Shown here: positions 10,872 to 21,174 of the stretch, in pieces
Position numbering within the stretch: the stretch's first letter is position 1
How the letters are laid out: every line of letters starts with the position of its first letter
NCBI RefSeq assembly: GCF_003730135.1
Contig: NZ_RJVO01000002.1
Span: forward strand, 550,338 to 614,337
Origin: Stagnimonas aquatica
Lineage (GTDB): Bacteria > Pseudomonadota > Gammaproteobacteria > Nevskiales > Nevskiaceae
Length of the DNA: 64,000 nt
Direction: 5' to 3'
Notes under the pieces: generated by a model
Databases searched by the model: none
Told to the model about the DNA's origin: nothing
What the model saw: only the letters and a program-made list of their open reading frames with translations
Translations under genes and position numbers: made by a program

Positions 10872-10909
10872 ACGGCCCGGGCGCGAGCACTGGCCCGCGC
10901 CCGGGCCGT
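10872..10909 (+). terminator. Strong GC hairpin after aldehyde dehydrogenase
   Basis: Perfect 14-bp arms ACGGCCCGGGCGCG (10872-10885) and CGCGCCCGGGCCGT (10896-10909) flank a 10-base loop. No T-tract follows. It may attenuate transcription or protect the 3' end of the upstream message, making DUF779 expression lower than that of the dehydrogenase. Confidence 0.55.
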
Positions 10910-10938
10910 TGATTGCCACCCCGCCGGAGCTTCAGGCC

Positions 10939-11364
10939 ATGTCCCGCATCCCCAGGGTCACCGCCACGCCTGCGGCGCTGGCATTGATCGACGAATTGCG
11001 CGCCGCCCACGGCGCCTTGCTGTTCCACCAGTCCGGCGGCTGCTGCGACGGCTCCTCGCCGATGTGCTATCCGCTCGGCGAGTTCCTGCTCGGCGACGAG
11101 GACATTCACCTGGGGGCGATTGGCGGCGCCGCGTTCTACATCAGCCGGCCGCAGTTCGAGTATTGGCAGCACACCCAACTGATCATCGACGTGGTGCCCG
11201 GCCGTGGTGGCATGTTCTCGCTGGACAACGGCAGCGGCCGACGTTTTCTCACCCGCTCGCGTCTGTATGGCGACGAAGAGTGGCCGCAGCTGGCACCGGT
11301 CCGGCGCCATGCCGACACCGGGTTTGCAACGGAACCCGGGCTGGACTCGCCGGAAGCTTGCTAG
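10939..11364 (+). CDS. DUF779 domain-containing protein
   Basis: 141-residue protein with the DUF779 signature FHQSGGCCDGSSPMCYP and a C-terminal VVPGRGGMFSLD. DUF779 genes commonly follow acetaldehyde-type aldehyde dehydrogenase genes, as here. The function is unknown; the Cys-rich SGGCCDG stretch suggests metal or cofactor handling. The ATG at 10939 is preceded by GGAGC. It is separated from the dehydrogenase by a strong hairpin. Confidence 0.88.
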   Translation: MSRIPRVTATPAALALIDELRAAHGALLFHQSGGCCDGSSPMCYPLGEFLLGDEDIHLGAIGGAAFYISRPQFEYWQHTQLIIDVVPGRGGMFSLDNGSGRRFLTRSRLYGDEEWPQLAPVRRHADTGFATEPGLDSPEAC

Positions 11365-11408
11365 GCTGAGGCAACGCCAAGCCCGTGCCACTGCCCAGAG
11401 AATCCCCG

Positions 11409-11681
11409 ATGCGCGCTCTGCTCCACTGTGCCCTACTGCCCCTCGGCCTGCTGTCAGCCTGCGCTAAGGCCCCGTCCGCACCGCAACCCCAGCCGCGCAT
11501 GGTGGGTGGCGACCGCGACGCGCAGGGCTGTCTGGTCGCCGCCGGCTACTCCTGGTGCGCCCGGGAGCAGGCCTGCACGCGCCCCTGGGAGCTGGCCGCC
11601 GAACGCGGCTTCCAGCTCAGCCGGGAGAACTTCGAGGCCTATTGCGCGGCCGCGCCCGCAAACGCCAACCATCCGGGCTAG
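11409..11681 (+). CDS. Small Cys-rich putative lipoprotein
   Basis: 90-residue protein. A short signal peptide ends in a lipobox-like LLSAC, so the product may be lipidated at about Cys18. The mature part has GCLVAAGYSWCAREQACTRPWE, with three Cys close together plus Trp residues. I recognise this motif type from other small secreted proteins but cannot name a function. Its stop overlaps the stop of the convergent oxidoreductase by four bases. Confidence 0.65.
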   Translation: MRALLHCALLPLGLLSACAKAPSAPQPQPRMVGGDRDAQGCLVAAGYSWCAREQACTRPWELAAERGFQLSRENFEAYCAAAPANANHPG

Positions 11682-13309
11682 GCCGATGCTGGTGCCGGTG
11701 CCGGCGGCTGCCAGCTCTTGAGCAGCTTGAACACCTGCCCGGCCCGGCTGCCCAGCATCGCCGCCGTGGTCAGCACGCCGCCCATCAGCGCGCCGCCGAC
11801 GCCGGCGGTGACCACGTCCTGGCCGGTGAGATAGAGCCCCTTCACCGGCGTCACCGGGTGCAGCCACTTCTGCTCGAAGCGGTGCAGGTCGTGATCGAGC
11901 CCGTAGATTTCGCCCTTGCCGTACATGCCGAAGTACTCGGTGGAGAGCGGCGTCGACAGCTCCCAGTAGTCCATCGCGCCACGCAGTTGCGGCATCTGTT
12001 GGTACAGGCCTTCGAGCATGCGTTCGCCGAACTGTTTCTTCAGCGCCTCGTACTCGGCGCCGCGGTGGTTCCAGGTTTCCTTGGCCCACTTCTCGAACCA
12101 CTCGTAGCGGCCGAGGGTGATGACCTCCACCGTGCTCTTGCCGGGGTAGTTCTTTTCCCAGTCCGGGTCCTTCGCCGAGGGGAAGGAGACGTAGAGCATC
12201 GGCAGAGTGTTGATCGGATCGTCGAGGAAGCGCTGCGTGTTGCCCTCGTGATCGGCGTTGGGATAGATCCAGAGATTGGTCTTGGGCAGGCCCAGCTCCT
12301 GCGCCGTGCCCTTGAAGCCGGCGTAGAGGCAGAGATGGCCGGAGGAGGCGTGCACCTCGCGCAGCTTGGCGGGGTAGCCGTGGCGCTGGCGCTCGGCTTC
12401 CGGCAGCAGGCTGCCGAAAGTCAGCTCGGCACCGGCGCTGCTGACCACCGCCGGTGCGCGGACTTCGCTGCCGTCTTCCATCCGCACGCCGACCGCGCGG
12501 CCGTCCTCGATCAAGAGCTCCTTCACCTTCGCGTAGGTGAACACCTCGCCGCCGCCGCTGCGGATCACCGGGACGATGGTGTCGGCGATCTTCCAGGAGC
12601 CGCCCACCGGATAGTTGCCGCCGGCGAAGTAATGCTTGGTGACGGCGGCGTGCATGATGAAGGCGGCGTCCGCCGGCGGCAGGCCGTAGTCGCCCCACTG
12701 GCCGGTGAGCACGGCGATCAATTGCTGGTTGCTGGTCAGCTTCTCCAGCACTGCGCGGGTGCTCATGAAGCATTCCTTCGGCACCCGGAAGCGCTTCAAG
12801 GCCTCGTAAACGCGGGCGATGCGCGGCGGCATCGCCTGGCCGGCGAAATAGCTCTGCATGCTGCCGCTGACCTTCTGCACCAGGCGGAAGTATTCGTCGA
12901 TGGCCGCACTTTCTTCCGGGAAGTGGCGCTTCAGCTCGGCGGCGAGGTTCTCCTTGCCGGCGACGAAGTCGTAGTGCTGATCGCCGATGATGATGCGGTC
13001 GTAGCAGGCATCCATCGGCGCCCATTCGAGCTTGCCATCACTGATGACATCGAAGATGCGGCGCAGCGGCGCGTAGGGCTTGTGCACCTCGCCGATGTAG
13101 TGGACGCCGACATCCCACTCGTAGCCTTCGCGCTCGTAGGAATGGGTGAAGCCGCCGGCGGTGTAGTGCTGCTCCAGCACGCAGACCTTGCGGCCCAGGC
13201 GGGTAAGCAGCGCCGCGCAACTCAGGCCGCCGATGCCCGAGCCAATCACGATCACGTCGTAGTCCTGCGCGGCGCGGCCGGGCCGGTAGCGCTTGCCGAT
13301 TCTCTTCAT
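11678..13309 (-). CDS. FAD-dependent oxidoreductase, phytoene desaturase/retinol saturase-like
   Basis: 543-residue flavoprotein. The N-terminal dinucleotide motif is VIVIGSGIGGLSCAALLTR, followed by the conserved VLEQHYTAGGFTHSY and GVHYIGE. The C-terminus has the FAD-binding GLYLTGQDVVTAGVGGALMGG. This is the CrtI/CrtISO/RetSat group of NAD(P)/FAD amine-oxidase-fold enzymes, which desaturate, saturate or isomerise polyenes and related lipids. The substrate is not predictable here because no carotenoid genes are nearby. It ends in a proline/alanine tail. It is monocistronic or loosely linked to the SDR upstream. Confidence 0.85.
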   Translation of the reverse strand: MKRIGKRYRPGRAAQDYDVIVIGSGIGGLSCAALLTRLGRKVCVLEQHYTAGGFTHSYEREGYEWDVGVHYIGEVHKPYAPLRRIFDVISDGKLEWAPMDACYDRIIIGDQHYDFVAGKENLAAELKRHFPEESAAIDEYFRLVQKVSGSMQSYFAGQAMPPRIARVYEALKRFRVPKECFMSTRAVLEKLTSNQQLIAVLTGQWGDYGLPPADAAFIMHAAVTKHYFAGGNYPVGGSWKIADTIVPVIRSGGGEVFTYAKVKELLIEDGRAVGVRMEDGSEVRAPAVVSSAGAELTFGSLLPEAERQRHGYPAKLREVHASSGHLCLYAGFKGTAQELGLPKTNLWIYPNADHEGNTQRFLDDPINTLPMLYVSFPSAKDPDWEKNYPGKSTVEVITLGRYEWFEKWAKETWNHRGAEYEALKKQFGERMLEGLYQQMPQLRGAMDYWELSTPLSTEYFGMYGKGEIYGLDHDLHRFEQKWLHPVTPVKGLYLTGQDVVTAGVGGALMGGVLTTAAMLGSRAGQVFKLLKSWQPPAPAPASA

Positions 13310-13403
13310 GGGCTCCCCCGATGTTTCGCGGCACCTTAGCGCAGCCAGGCGCCGGATTCAGCCGCAGATCGGCGGCCGGGAGAGAAAGATCCGTCGACGC
13401 CGA

Positions 13404-14210
13404 TCAGTGGGCGTGAAATAGCCGCCGGAACAGCCGCTCGTACCAGCGCTGCGGTAACAGCGCGCGCAGCCACAGCGCCAGGCGCTCGATGGGGGCGATG
13501 GCCAGATGACGAAACACCGGTCGGGGATGCTCGACCAGTTTCAGCACCTGGCCGACGAAGCGCCGAGGGTCCAGCCCTTTGCGCTCGTCCTCCTCCATCC
13601 AGCCCACCGAGGCCTCGCAGCGGGCGGCGTAGGGCGAGCTGGCGGTCCAGCCCTGCACCCGTCGGCGCTGGGCGGTGAAGCCGGTGGCGAAGTTGCCCGG
13701 CTCGATGCAGACCACGGCGATCCCAAACGGCGCCAGCTCGAAGCGCAGTGCTTCCGCCCAGGATTCCAGCGCCGCCTTGCTGGCGCAGTAATAGGCCTGG
13801 AACGGCACCGGCAACTGCGTCACCAGCGAGCCGACCTGCACGATCAGCCCGCCGGCCTGCGCGCGAAACTGCGGCAGCAGGGCGCGGGTCACCCGCACGG
13901 CACCGAAGAAATTGGTCTCGAACTGCGCCTGCGCCTCGGCGCTGCTGCTGTCCTCGATGGCGCCGGCGATGCCGAAGCCGGCGCAGTTGATGAGTACGTC
14001 GATGCGCGGCTCGGCGGCCAGCAGCCAGGTGATGGCGGCCTGCACGCTGTCCTCGCGGTCCACGTCCAGCGCCAGCGGCTTGCAGCCGGCGAGGTCGCGC
14101 GGCGGTCGGCGGCTGGCGGCGTAGACCCGGTGCCCGGCTTCCGCGAGCGCCTGCGCGCAGGCTCGGCCCAGACCGGAGGAGGCGCCGACCACCAGGATGG
14201 TCTTGCTCAT
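13404..14210 (-). CDS. SDR family oxidoreductase
   Basis: About 268 residues. The cofactor motif VVGASSGLGRA is at the N-terminus, NCAGFG stands in the NNAG position and VGSLVTQ...YYCASK gives Ser, Tyr and Lys. It is a classical SDR with an extended basic C-terminus (RWYERLFRRLFHAH) that could touch membranes. The ATG at 14210 (MSKTILVVG) was chosen because it gives the usual short N-terminus. The upstream gene on the same strand is the YqhA-like membrane protein, 31 bp away. The substrate is unknown. Confidence 0.85.
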   Translation of the reverse strand: MSKTILVVGASSGLGRACAQALAEAGHRVYAASRRPPRDLAGCKPLALDVDREDSVQAAITWLLAAEPRIDVLINCAGFGIAGAIEDSSSAEAQAQFETNFFGAVRVTRALLPQFRAQAGGLIVQVGSLVTQLPVPFQAYYCASKAALESWAEALRFELAPFGIAVVCIEPGNFATGFTAQRRRVQGWTASSPYAARCEASVGWMEEDERKGLDPRRFVGQVLKLVEHPRPVFRHLAIAPIERLALWLRALLPQRWYERLFRRLFHAH

Positions 14211-14241
14211 CCTTGGGCGGCCCGGCCGGCGCGGCACCGGC

Positions 14242-14838
14242 TCAGTGCTTGCCCTCGGCCTTGGCGTGGGCGATGCCGCCGCCCATGATCCGGTCGGTCC
14301 AGGCGATGCCGATGGCGGAAGCGATGAAGGCCATGTGGATGATGGTCTGCCACATCACGCCCACCTCGGTGGTGGTGGTGCACTTCACCCCGGCGGCCAC
14401 CGTCGAGCACAGCGGCAGCGCGCCCAGGCTGCCGGCCTCGATGAAGGTCTTGAGCAGATGGATGGAGGAGATGCCGATGATCGCCATCGCCAGCTTCACC
14501 TTGAGCACCGAGGCGTTCACATGGCTCAGCCATTCCGGCTGGTCGGGGTGGTTTTCCAGCCGCAGGCGCGACACGAAGGTCTCGTAGCCGCCGACGATCA
14601 CCATCATCAGCAGGTTGGAGATCATCACCACGTCGATCAGCGCCAGCACGATCAGCATCACCTGCTGCTCGTTGAGCTCGAAGGCGCCGTGGATGAGGTG
14701 CCAGAGCTCCTTGCAGAACAGCACCACATAGACGCCCTGGGCGACGATCAGGCCCAGATAAAGGGGCAACTGCAGCCAGCGGGAAGAGAAGATCAGACTC
14801 GGCAGGGGGCCGAGGCCGGGGGTTTGACGGGAAGACAT
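14242..14838 (-). CDS. YqhA family (UPF0114) inner membrane protein
   Basis: 198 residues with about four membrane segments. They lie at [60 protein letters not shown] and [15 protein letters not shown]. The conserved UPF0114/TIGR00645 block YETFVSRL...[20 protein letters not shown] is present. The family has no established function. It lies upstream of and close to an SDR on the same strand. Confidence 0.88.
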   Translation of the reverse strand: MSSRQTPGLGPLPSLIFSSRWLQLPLYLGLIVAQGVYVVLFCKELWHLIHGAFELNEQQVMLIVLALIDVVMISNLLMMVIVGGYETFVSRLRLENHPDQPEWLSHVNASVLKVKLAMAIIGISSIHLLKTFIEAGSLGALPLCSTVAAGVKCTTTTEVGVMWQTIIHMAFIASAIGIAWTDRIMGGGIAHAKAEGKH

Positions 14839-14925
14839 GGTTTGCGGGGCTTAGGAGGTGAAGAATTGGTGCAGACGGAGTCTAGCAACTGCCGATGACG
14901 ACCAGACGGCATCTGCGGTCGGCGC

Positions 14926-15957
<1,032 letters not shown>

Positions 15958-16117
15958 GGGATCGTCCTTGAACGGGAGTGGCGGAGATAGCAGCTATGGG
16001 GACCGCCGGCGAAAAACCCAAGGGCGGCCGACAACGATTGGCACCGACCGGGCTCCGCGACCATCGCCGGAACCCGCTAGGCTGGGCACCCCGCCGTGGT
16101 CACACCAACTCCTGCCG

Positions 16118-17029
16118 TTGAACGCTCCCCTGCCCGTCCGTGATGGCGTCGGCCCCAGCAGCATCGCGCTGCCCGGCGGCGCCTGGCCACGACTCGCCGA
16201 TTTCCTGCGCGAGCGCTTTCCCGAGGTCGCCGCAGAAACCTGGCTGGCGCGGGCCGCGCGTGGCGAGCTGCGGCGGCAGAACGGCGAGACCCTGCACCCG
16301 GAGCAGCCCTATCAGGCCGGCGGCGCGCTCTACTACTACCGGGAACTGGAAAGCGAGCCGGAAATCCCGTTCCAGGCCGAGCTGATCCATCGCGACGCGC
16401 AGCTGCTGGTGGTGGACAAACCGCACTTCCTGCCGGTGATCCCGGCCGGCCGTTTTCTGCAACAGACCCTGCTGGTGCGGCTCAAGCGCGAACTCGGGCT
16501 GGACGGACTGGTGCCGCTGCACCGGCTCGACCGAGGCACCGCCGGCCTGGTGCTGTTCTCGGTCAACCCGGAAACCCGGGGGCGCTACCAGCAACTGTTC
16601 CCCACCCGCGCCGTGGAAAAGGTCTACGAAGCACTGGCGCCCAGCCTGCCCGGATTGCCCCTGCCGCTGCGGCACCGCAGCCGGCTGCTCGAGGGCGAAC
16701 CCTTCTTCCGCATGCGCGAAGCCGAAGGCGAGGCCAACAGCGAGACACTGATCGAAACCCAGGAGGTTCTGGGCCAGGGCCTGAGCCGCTACCGCCTACA
16801 GCCGCTCACCGGCCGCAAGCACCAGTTGCGCGTCCACCTCGCGGCCCTGGGCGCGCCCATCGTCAACGACAGCTTCTATCCCGAACTGCGGCCGGCGCTG
16901 GAGGACGACTACCGCCACCCGCTGCAACTGCTGGCGCGCGCGGTGCGCTTCGCCGACCCTCTGACCGGTGCGGAGCGGCACTTCAAGAGCCGACGCCAGC
17001 TCGACCCGGGGACGGCGAATCCCGCTTGA
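16118..17029 (+). CDS. RluA-family pseudouridine synthase
   Basis: About 303 residues. It isomerises a uridine in rRNA or tRNA to pseudouridine. The catalytic motif is HRLDRGTAGLVLF (Asp138), with LLVVDKPHFLPV before it and the RNA-binding RYRLQPLTGRKHQLRVHLAALG after it. There is no ATG in a suitable place; the TTG at 16118 (MNAPLPVRDG) is the best start, but this is uncertain. The sequence lacks an S4 domain. It resembles the ~300-residue group of RluA-like enzymes with unknown target. The target RNA cannot be told from sequence. Confidence 0.88.
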   Translation: MNAPLPVRDGVGPSSIALPGGAWPRLADFLRERFPEVAAETWLARAARGELRRQNGETLHPEQPYQAGGALYYYRELESEPEIPFQAELIHRDAQLLVVDKPHFLPVIPAGRFLQQTLLVRLKRELGLDGLVPLHRLDRGTAGLVLFSVNPETRGRYQQLFPTRAVEKVYEALAPSLPGLPLPLRHRSRLLEGEPFFRMREAEGEANSETLIETQEVLGQGLSRYRLQPLTGRKHQLRVHLAALGAPIVNDSFYPELRPALEDDYRHPLQLLARAVRFADPLTGAERHFKSRRQLDPGTANPA

Positions 17030-17192
17030 GCGCCGCACCTGCGCGCCCCGGCGCCGGCGAGTAAATGGAAGGCCTTCTCATAACCTAAATGGACGAGGAC
17101 TGGCCCGATCCGGCACGCCACCATGCCGTACCCAGCAAGGCCCGGCAGGCCATGGGCCATACCCAGATCAGGCAACAGGAGATACCGACGTC

Positions 17193-18227
17193 ATGGGCGC
17201 CATCAATCTGAAGATGCTTCTCGAATCACAGAGCCTGGAGCGCGCCCCGTTCCCGGTCCCGGTCGGCTGGTATTTCATCGACTACTCCGAAAACCTCAAG
17301 CCGGGCGAGCTGCGCAACATCTTCGTGTTCGGGCAGGAATGGGTGCTGTTCCGCTCCGAAAGCGGCAAGCCGGGCGTCACCGACCCCTACTGCCCGCACC
17401 TCGGCGCCCACATGGGCCACGGCGGCAAGGTCTGCGGCGAGCACCTGCGCTGCCCCTTCCACCACTGGGAATACGACACCGAAGGCAACTGCAAGGCCAT
17501 CCCCTACGCCAAGGTGATGCCGCCGATCACCAAGAAAGGGCCGATCCTGCGCGCGCTGCCGACGGTCGAGAAGTACGGGATGATCTGGTCCTGGTATCAC
17601 CCGGCCTGCGAGGAGCCCTCCTTCGAGCTGCCCTATGTTCCGGAGATCGAGGACGCCACCGGTTATACCGGCAGCCGCCGTGGCAGCTGGAGCGCGAATA
17701 CCTGCATCCAGGAAATCGCCGAGAACGGCGTCGACGTCGCGCACCTGAAGTTCCTGCACAACGCGCCGATCATCCCGCCGGTCGAAGCCACCTATAACGG
17801 CCCGACGATGCGCATCAACATCGGCCAGGGCTACATCGTTGGCGACAGCTACGGCCCCGGCCTCAACGTCATGCGCTTCACCCAGAAGGACCCGGTGACC
17901 GGCAAGGCCATCACCGCGACCATGCTCTCGTACACGGTGCCGGTCTCGCACGACAAGAGCCAGATGAACATGTCGTTCCGCCACGTCGACTTCCCGGCGG
18001 GCACTCCGGAGCTGGCGTTCACCAAGAAGCAGATCGACCACATGATCGGCGCCGCCGAGGGCGAGGAGAGCGCGGGCTTCGAGAGCGTTGACTTCATCGT
18101 CTGGAACAACAAGCGCTACCGCCCCAATCCGCTGCTCTGCGACGGCGACGGCCCGATCTTCCCGTTCCGCAAGTGGTTCAAGCAGTTCTACGTCGAGAAA
18201 CCGAAGCTCGACGACGCTTCCGCCTGA
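17193..18227 (+). CDS. Rieske non-heme iron oxygenase (KshA-like)
   Basis: 344 residues. The Rieske cluster is bound by Cys67-Pro-His69 and Cys87-x2-His90 (CPHLGAHMGHGG...CPFHH). The mononuclear iron site reads ENGVDVAHLKFLH, with Asp181 near His184 and His189. This layout fits KshA (3-ketosteroid 9-alpha-hydroxylase oxygenase) and the related cholesterol-desaturase Rieske proteins. A [2Fe-2S] ferredoxin follows 74 bp downstream and probably donates electrons; no reductase gene is nearby. Steroid hydroxylation is a family-based inference. Confidence 0.88.
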   Translation: MGAINLKMLLESQSLERAPFPVPVGWYFIDYSENLKPGELRNIFVFGQEWVLFRSESGKPGVTDPYCPHLGAHMGHGGKVCGEHLRCPFHHWEYDTEGNCKAIPYAKVMPPITKKGPILRALPTVEKYGMIWSWYHPACEEPSFELPYVPEIEDATGYTGSRRGSWSANTCIQEIAENGVDVAHLKFLHNAPIIPPVEATYNGPTMRINIGQGYIVGDSYGPGLNVMRFTQKDPVTGKAITATMLSYTVPVSHDKSQMNMSFRHVDFPAGTPELAFTKKQIDHMIGAAEGEESAGFESVDFIVWNNKRYRPNPLLCDGDGPIFPFRKWFKQFYVEKPKLDDASA

Positions 18228-18301
18228 GCCGGAGAAGCTGGTACAAACGCCTCCGTGCCGGCCGCCGGCACGGAGGCTTCACTTTGAATGGAGTTGGAAA
18301 A

Positions 18302-18625
18302 ATGGCAGTGGTGAAGCTGATCGGCCGTGATGGCGGCGAGAGCAAGCTGGAGGCCCTGAGCGGCTGCCCGCTGATGGAGGCCCTGCGCGATGCCAACATC
18401 GGCGTCGAGGGCACCTGCGGCGGCGCCTGCTCTTGTGGCACCTGCCACGTCTACGTCGATGCCGCCTGGCTGGACAAGCTGCCGCCCAAGACCGAAGACG
18501 AGCAACTGATGCTGGAAGCGATCGGCGACCTGGTGCCGCTCAAACCCGGCTCGCGGCTGTCCTGCCAGATTCCGATGAGCGAGGCGCTGGAAGGCCTGGT
18601 CGTCGAGATCGCTCCCGCGCTCTAG
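18302..18625 (+). CDS. [2Fe-2S] ferredoxin, adrenodoxin type
   Basis: 107 residues. Cluster ligands are Cys39, Cys45, Cys48 and Cys88 (C-x5-C-x2-C...C), typical of adrenodoxin/putidaredoxin-type ferredoxins. The acidic stretch KTEDEQLMLEAIGDLVPL is the usual partner-docking region. It lies just after the Rieske oxygenase and is likely its electron donor, or serves a P450 elsewhere. It ends 12 bp before the convergent gamma-glutamyltransferase gene. Confidence 0.93.
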   Translation: MAVVKLIGRDGGESKLEALSGCPLMEALRDANIGVEGTCGGACSCGTCHVYVDAAWLDKLPPKTEDEQLMLEAIGDLVPLKPGSRLSCQIPMSEALEGLVVEIAPAL

Positions 18626-18637
18626 CCGCAAACCAGC

Positions 18638-20359
18638 TCAGGGCACCGTCGCCGCAGTACCCACCCAGCGCGGGTCCGCCGCCGCTTCCAGGCGCCCGGC
18701 GCGGGGATCGGACACGATCACCTGCAGATTGCCGTAGGGCTCGTCCAGCGCCTTCAGCGCATGGCCCCTGGCCGACAAGCCGGCCTGCTCGTCGGCGCTC
18801 AGCGCCTGTGGCTCGAAGAACACCGTATCCGGCAGCCATTGGTGGTGGAAGCGCCGCGTCGCGACGATCTCGCCGGCGCTGGCGCCCTCGCTGAAGCGGA
18901 GGATGCCGAGCAGCACCATGCTGGGGATGCGCGAGCCGCCCGGCGTGCCGATCACCAGCGTCCCGCGCGGACCGTCGACGAAGGTCGGCGCCATGCTCGA
19001 CAGCGGCCGCTTGCCGGGCGCGATGGCATTGGCGGCGCTGCCGGCCAGACCGTAGGCGTTGGCGGCATCGGGCGCGGCGGAGAAGTCGTCCATCTCGTCG
19101 TTGAGCACGATGCCGGTGCCCGGCGCCATCGCGGCGGCGCCGAAGAACAGGTTCAGCGACTGCGTGCCCGCGACGCGGTTGCCGGCACCGTCGAGTACCG
19201 AGAAATGCGTGGTCTGACCGCCCTCGCTGCCAGCGTCGGCGGCCGGCAGCTCGCGGCTGGGCGTGGCCTGCGCGCCGATGCCGGCGGCCAGGCGCCGCAG
19301 GTAGGAGGTCGACAGCAGCCGTGCCAGCGGCACGCTCACGAAGTCGGGATCGCCGAAATACTGATTGCGGTCCCGATAGGCGCGGCGCAGCGCCTCGATC
19401 ACCAGATGCTTCGACTCGACGCCGTCCAGACTGAGGAAGCCGCGCGCTTCCAGCAGGCCCAGGCTTTCGAGAATGGCGGCACCACCGGCCGAGGGCGGCG
19501 GCGCGGTGACCACGCGGTAGTCGCGGAACTGGCCCACCAGCGGCGCACGCTCGCTCACCTGCATCCGCTCCAGATCAGCCGGCGCCCAGATACCGCCACC
19601 GGCGCGCACGCCGGCCAACAGCTTGCGCGCGGTCTCGCCCCGCCGGAATTCGTCCAGGCCGTTGCGGCCGAAGCGCTCCAGACTGTCGGCGAGATCGGCC
19701 TGCACCAGCCTCTCGCCGGCCGCCAGCGGCTGGCCCTGGGGTGCGAACACCACGCGCATCGCGGCATCCATGCGCGGGTAGTTGCCGGCGATTTCCCTGG
19801 CCAGTCGCCAGTCCACCACCACGCCTTCGCGGGCGGCGCGTACCGCCGGTGCCAGCAACTGCGCTAGCGGCCGCGTGCCGTAGTGCTCGGCGGTGTGCGC
19901 CAGCAGAGCCGGCTGGTGCAGCACGGCGACAGCGAGCATGCCGGTGAGCGATTTCCTGGCAATGGCCTTGCCCTGGTCGTCGCGGTACATGCCGGCGCTG
20001 GCCGCCAGCGGCGCGCGCTCGCGGCCGTCCAGAAAAACTTCCCGGTCCTGGGTCCGCAGCAGGAAAAAGCCACCCCCGCCGATGCCGGAACCGAAAGGTT
20101 CGGCCACCGCCAGCATCGCCGAGGTGGCGACGGCGGCGTCGAAGGCGTTGCCACCCTCGGCCAGTACCGCGATGCAGGTCTGGGTTGCCTGCGGGTGGGC
20201 ACTGGCACAGGCGCCGCCGGCCGCAGCGGCAGGGCCCGCCTGCGCCACCGCCAGCCAGAGCAGCAGGCAGGCCAAGGGCGCACGGCCGCCGCCGGCGGTG
20301 CCTGCCGCGCTCCGCCCTGGCGGGAGACCCTGCGGTCGCGGTTTATTGCCTGTCGTCAC
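18638..20359 (-). CDS. Gamma-glutamyltransferase (ggt family)
   Basis: About 570 residues. It cleaves the gamma-glutamyl bond of glutathione and related compounds in the periplasm. The autoprocessing and nucleophile Thr is in GGQTTHFSVLD. The N-terminal part has GGNAFDAAVATS and FGSGIGGGGFFLL, and the C-terminal SSMAPTFV and GTPGGSRIPSMVL are also present. A signal peptide (LACLLLWLAVAQAGPAAAA) fits export. The start is uncertain: GTG at 20359 gives a reasonable N-terminus, a GTG at 20368 is equally possible, and an ATG at 20446 would give a long basic leader. The upstream gene coq7 ends at 20450. Confidence 0.88.
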   Translation of the reverse strand: MTTGNKPRPQGLPPGRSAAGTAGGGRAPLACLLLWLAVAQAGPAAAAGGACASAHPQATQTCIAVLAEGGNAFDAAVATSAMLAVAEPFGSGIGGGGFFLLRTQDREVFLDGRERAPLAASAGMYRDDQGKAIARKSLTGMLAVAVLHQPALLAHTAEHYGTRPLAQLLAPAVRAAREGVVVDWRLAREIAGNYPRMDAAMRVVFAPQGQPLAAGERLVQADLADSLERFGRNGLDEFRRGETARKLLAGVRAGGGIWAPADLERMQVSERAPLVGQFRDYRVVTAPPPSAGGAAILESLGLLEARGFLSLDGVESKHLVIEALRRAYRDRNQYFGDPDFVSVPLARLLSTSYLRRLAAGIGAQATPSRELPAADAGSEGGQTTHFSVLDGAGNRVAGTQSLNLFFGAAAMAPGTGIVLNDEMDDFSAAPDAANAYGLAGSAANAIAPGKRPLSSMAPTFVDGPRGTLVIGTPGGSRIPSMVLLGILRFSEGASAGEIVATRRFHHQWLPDTVFFEPQALSADEQAGLSARGHALKALDEPYGNLQVIVSDPRAGRLEAAADPRWVGTAATVP

Positions 20360-20449
20360 GGTGGGCACCCCAAGCTTTCGAATGCGGGACCAGCTTGCCA
20401 CGAGGACCCCGGTCGGCCATGCCTGGCGCTGTCGAGGCTGGCGCATCGG

Positions 20450-21085
20450 CTAGAAGCGGGTCGCGCCGAATTTCATCAGCCCCGCCACCGCCTGCATCAG
20501 GCCGCGTACCGGCGCTGGCGGCAGCGCGCCGCCGGCGGCCAGGGCTTCGGCACCGTGGCGCTCCTCGTCGGCCTTCATGGCCTGCACCACGGCCCGCGAG
20601 GCGCGGTCGGCTTCCGGCAGGCGTTGCAGATGCTCCTGCAGGTGGGCGCTGACCTGGCGCTCGGTCTCGGCGACGAAGCCGAGGCTGCGCCGATCACCGC
20701 TCAGACCGGCCAGGGCGCCGATGGCGACCGAGCCGGCGTACCAGAACGGCGACAGCCGGCTGGGGTGATCCTGCAGCTGCTGCAGACGCTCGGCGCACCA
20801 GTGCAGGTGGTCGCGCTCCTCGCGGGCAGCGTCGAGCAGGTGCCGGCGTAGTTCGGGATCGCGCGCCACCAGCGCCTGGCCGTGGTAGAGGCCCTGGGCG
20901 GCGACTTCACCGGCATGGTTGATCCGCATCAGACTGGCCGCAGCCTGGCGTTCGCCATCGCTGAGCGGCTCCGAGATGGCGGCCGGCAGCGGCCTCGATG
21001 CGGCGGGACTCAGGGCGCGCAGACCGTCGGCAAAGCCCTGAACGAGGCGGTCGGCGCGGGAATAGTGACGAGCGGATTCGGTCAT
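20450..21085 (-). CDS. coq7: Coq7, demethoxyubiquinone hydroxylase
   Basis: 211 residues. This di-iron monooxygenase adds the last ring hydroxyl in ubiquinone synthesis (replacing UbiF). The di-iron ligand motifs are [27 protein letters not shown] and DEERHG. It is peripherally membrane bound in known cases. It is divergent from the FadE-like gene at 21175 and upstream of the ggt-like gene. Together with the chorismatase at 54.7 kb it suggests a Xanthomonas-like ubiquinone route. Confidence 0.93.
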   Translation of the reverse strand: MTESARHYSRADRLVQGFADGLRALSPAASRPLPAAISEPLSDGERQAAASLMRINHAGEVAAQGLYHGQALVARDPELRRHLLDAAREERDHLHWCAERLQQLQDHPSRLSPFWYAGSVAIGALAGLSGDRRSLGFVAETERQVSAHLQEHLQRLPEADRASRAVVQAMKADEERHGAEALAAGGALPPAPVRGLMQAVAGLMKFGATRF

Positions 21086-21174
21086 TCAGCAGCAGCCTGA
21101 TGTTGATCGGCGAGAATACGCAGGCACGCAGTTTACTTCTCCGGCCCCGTCCACAGAGCCCAGCACCCCTAGAA

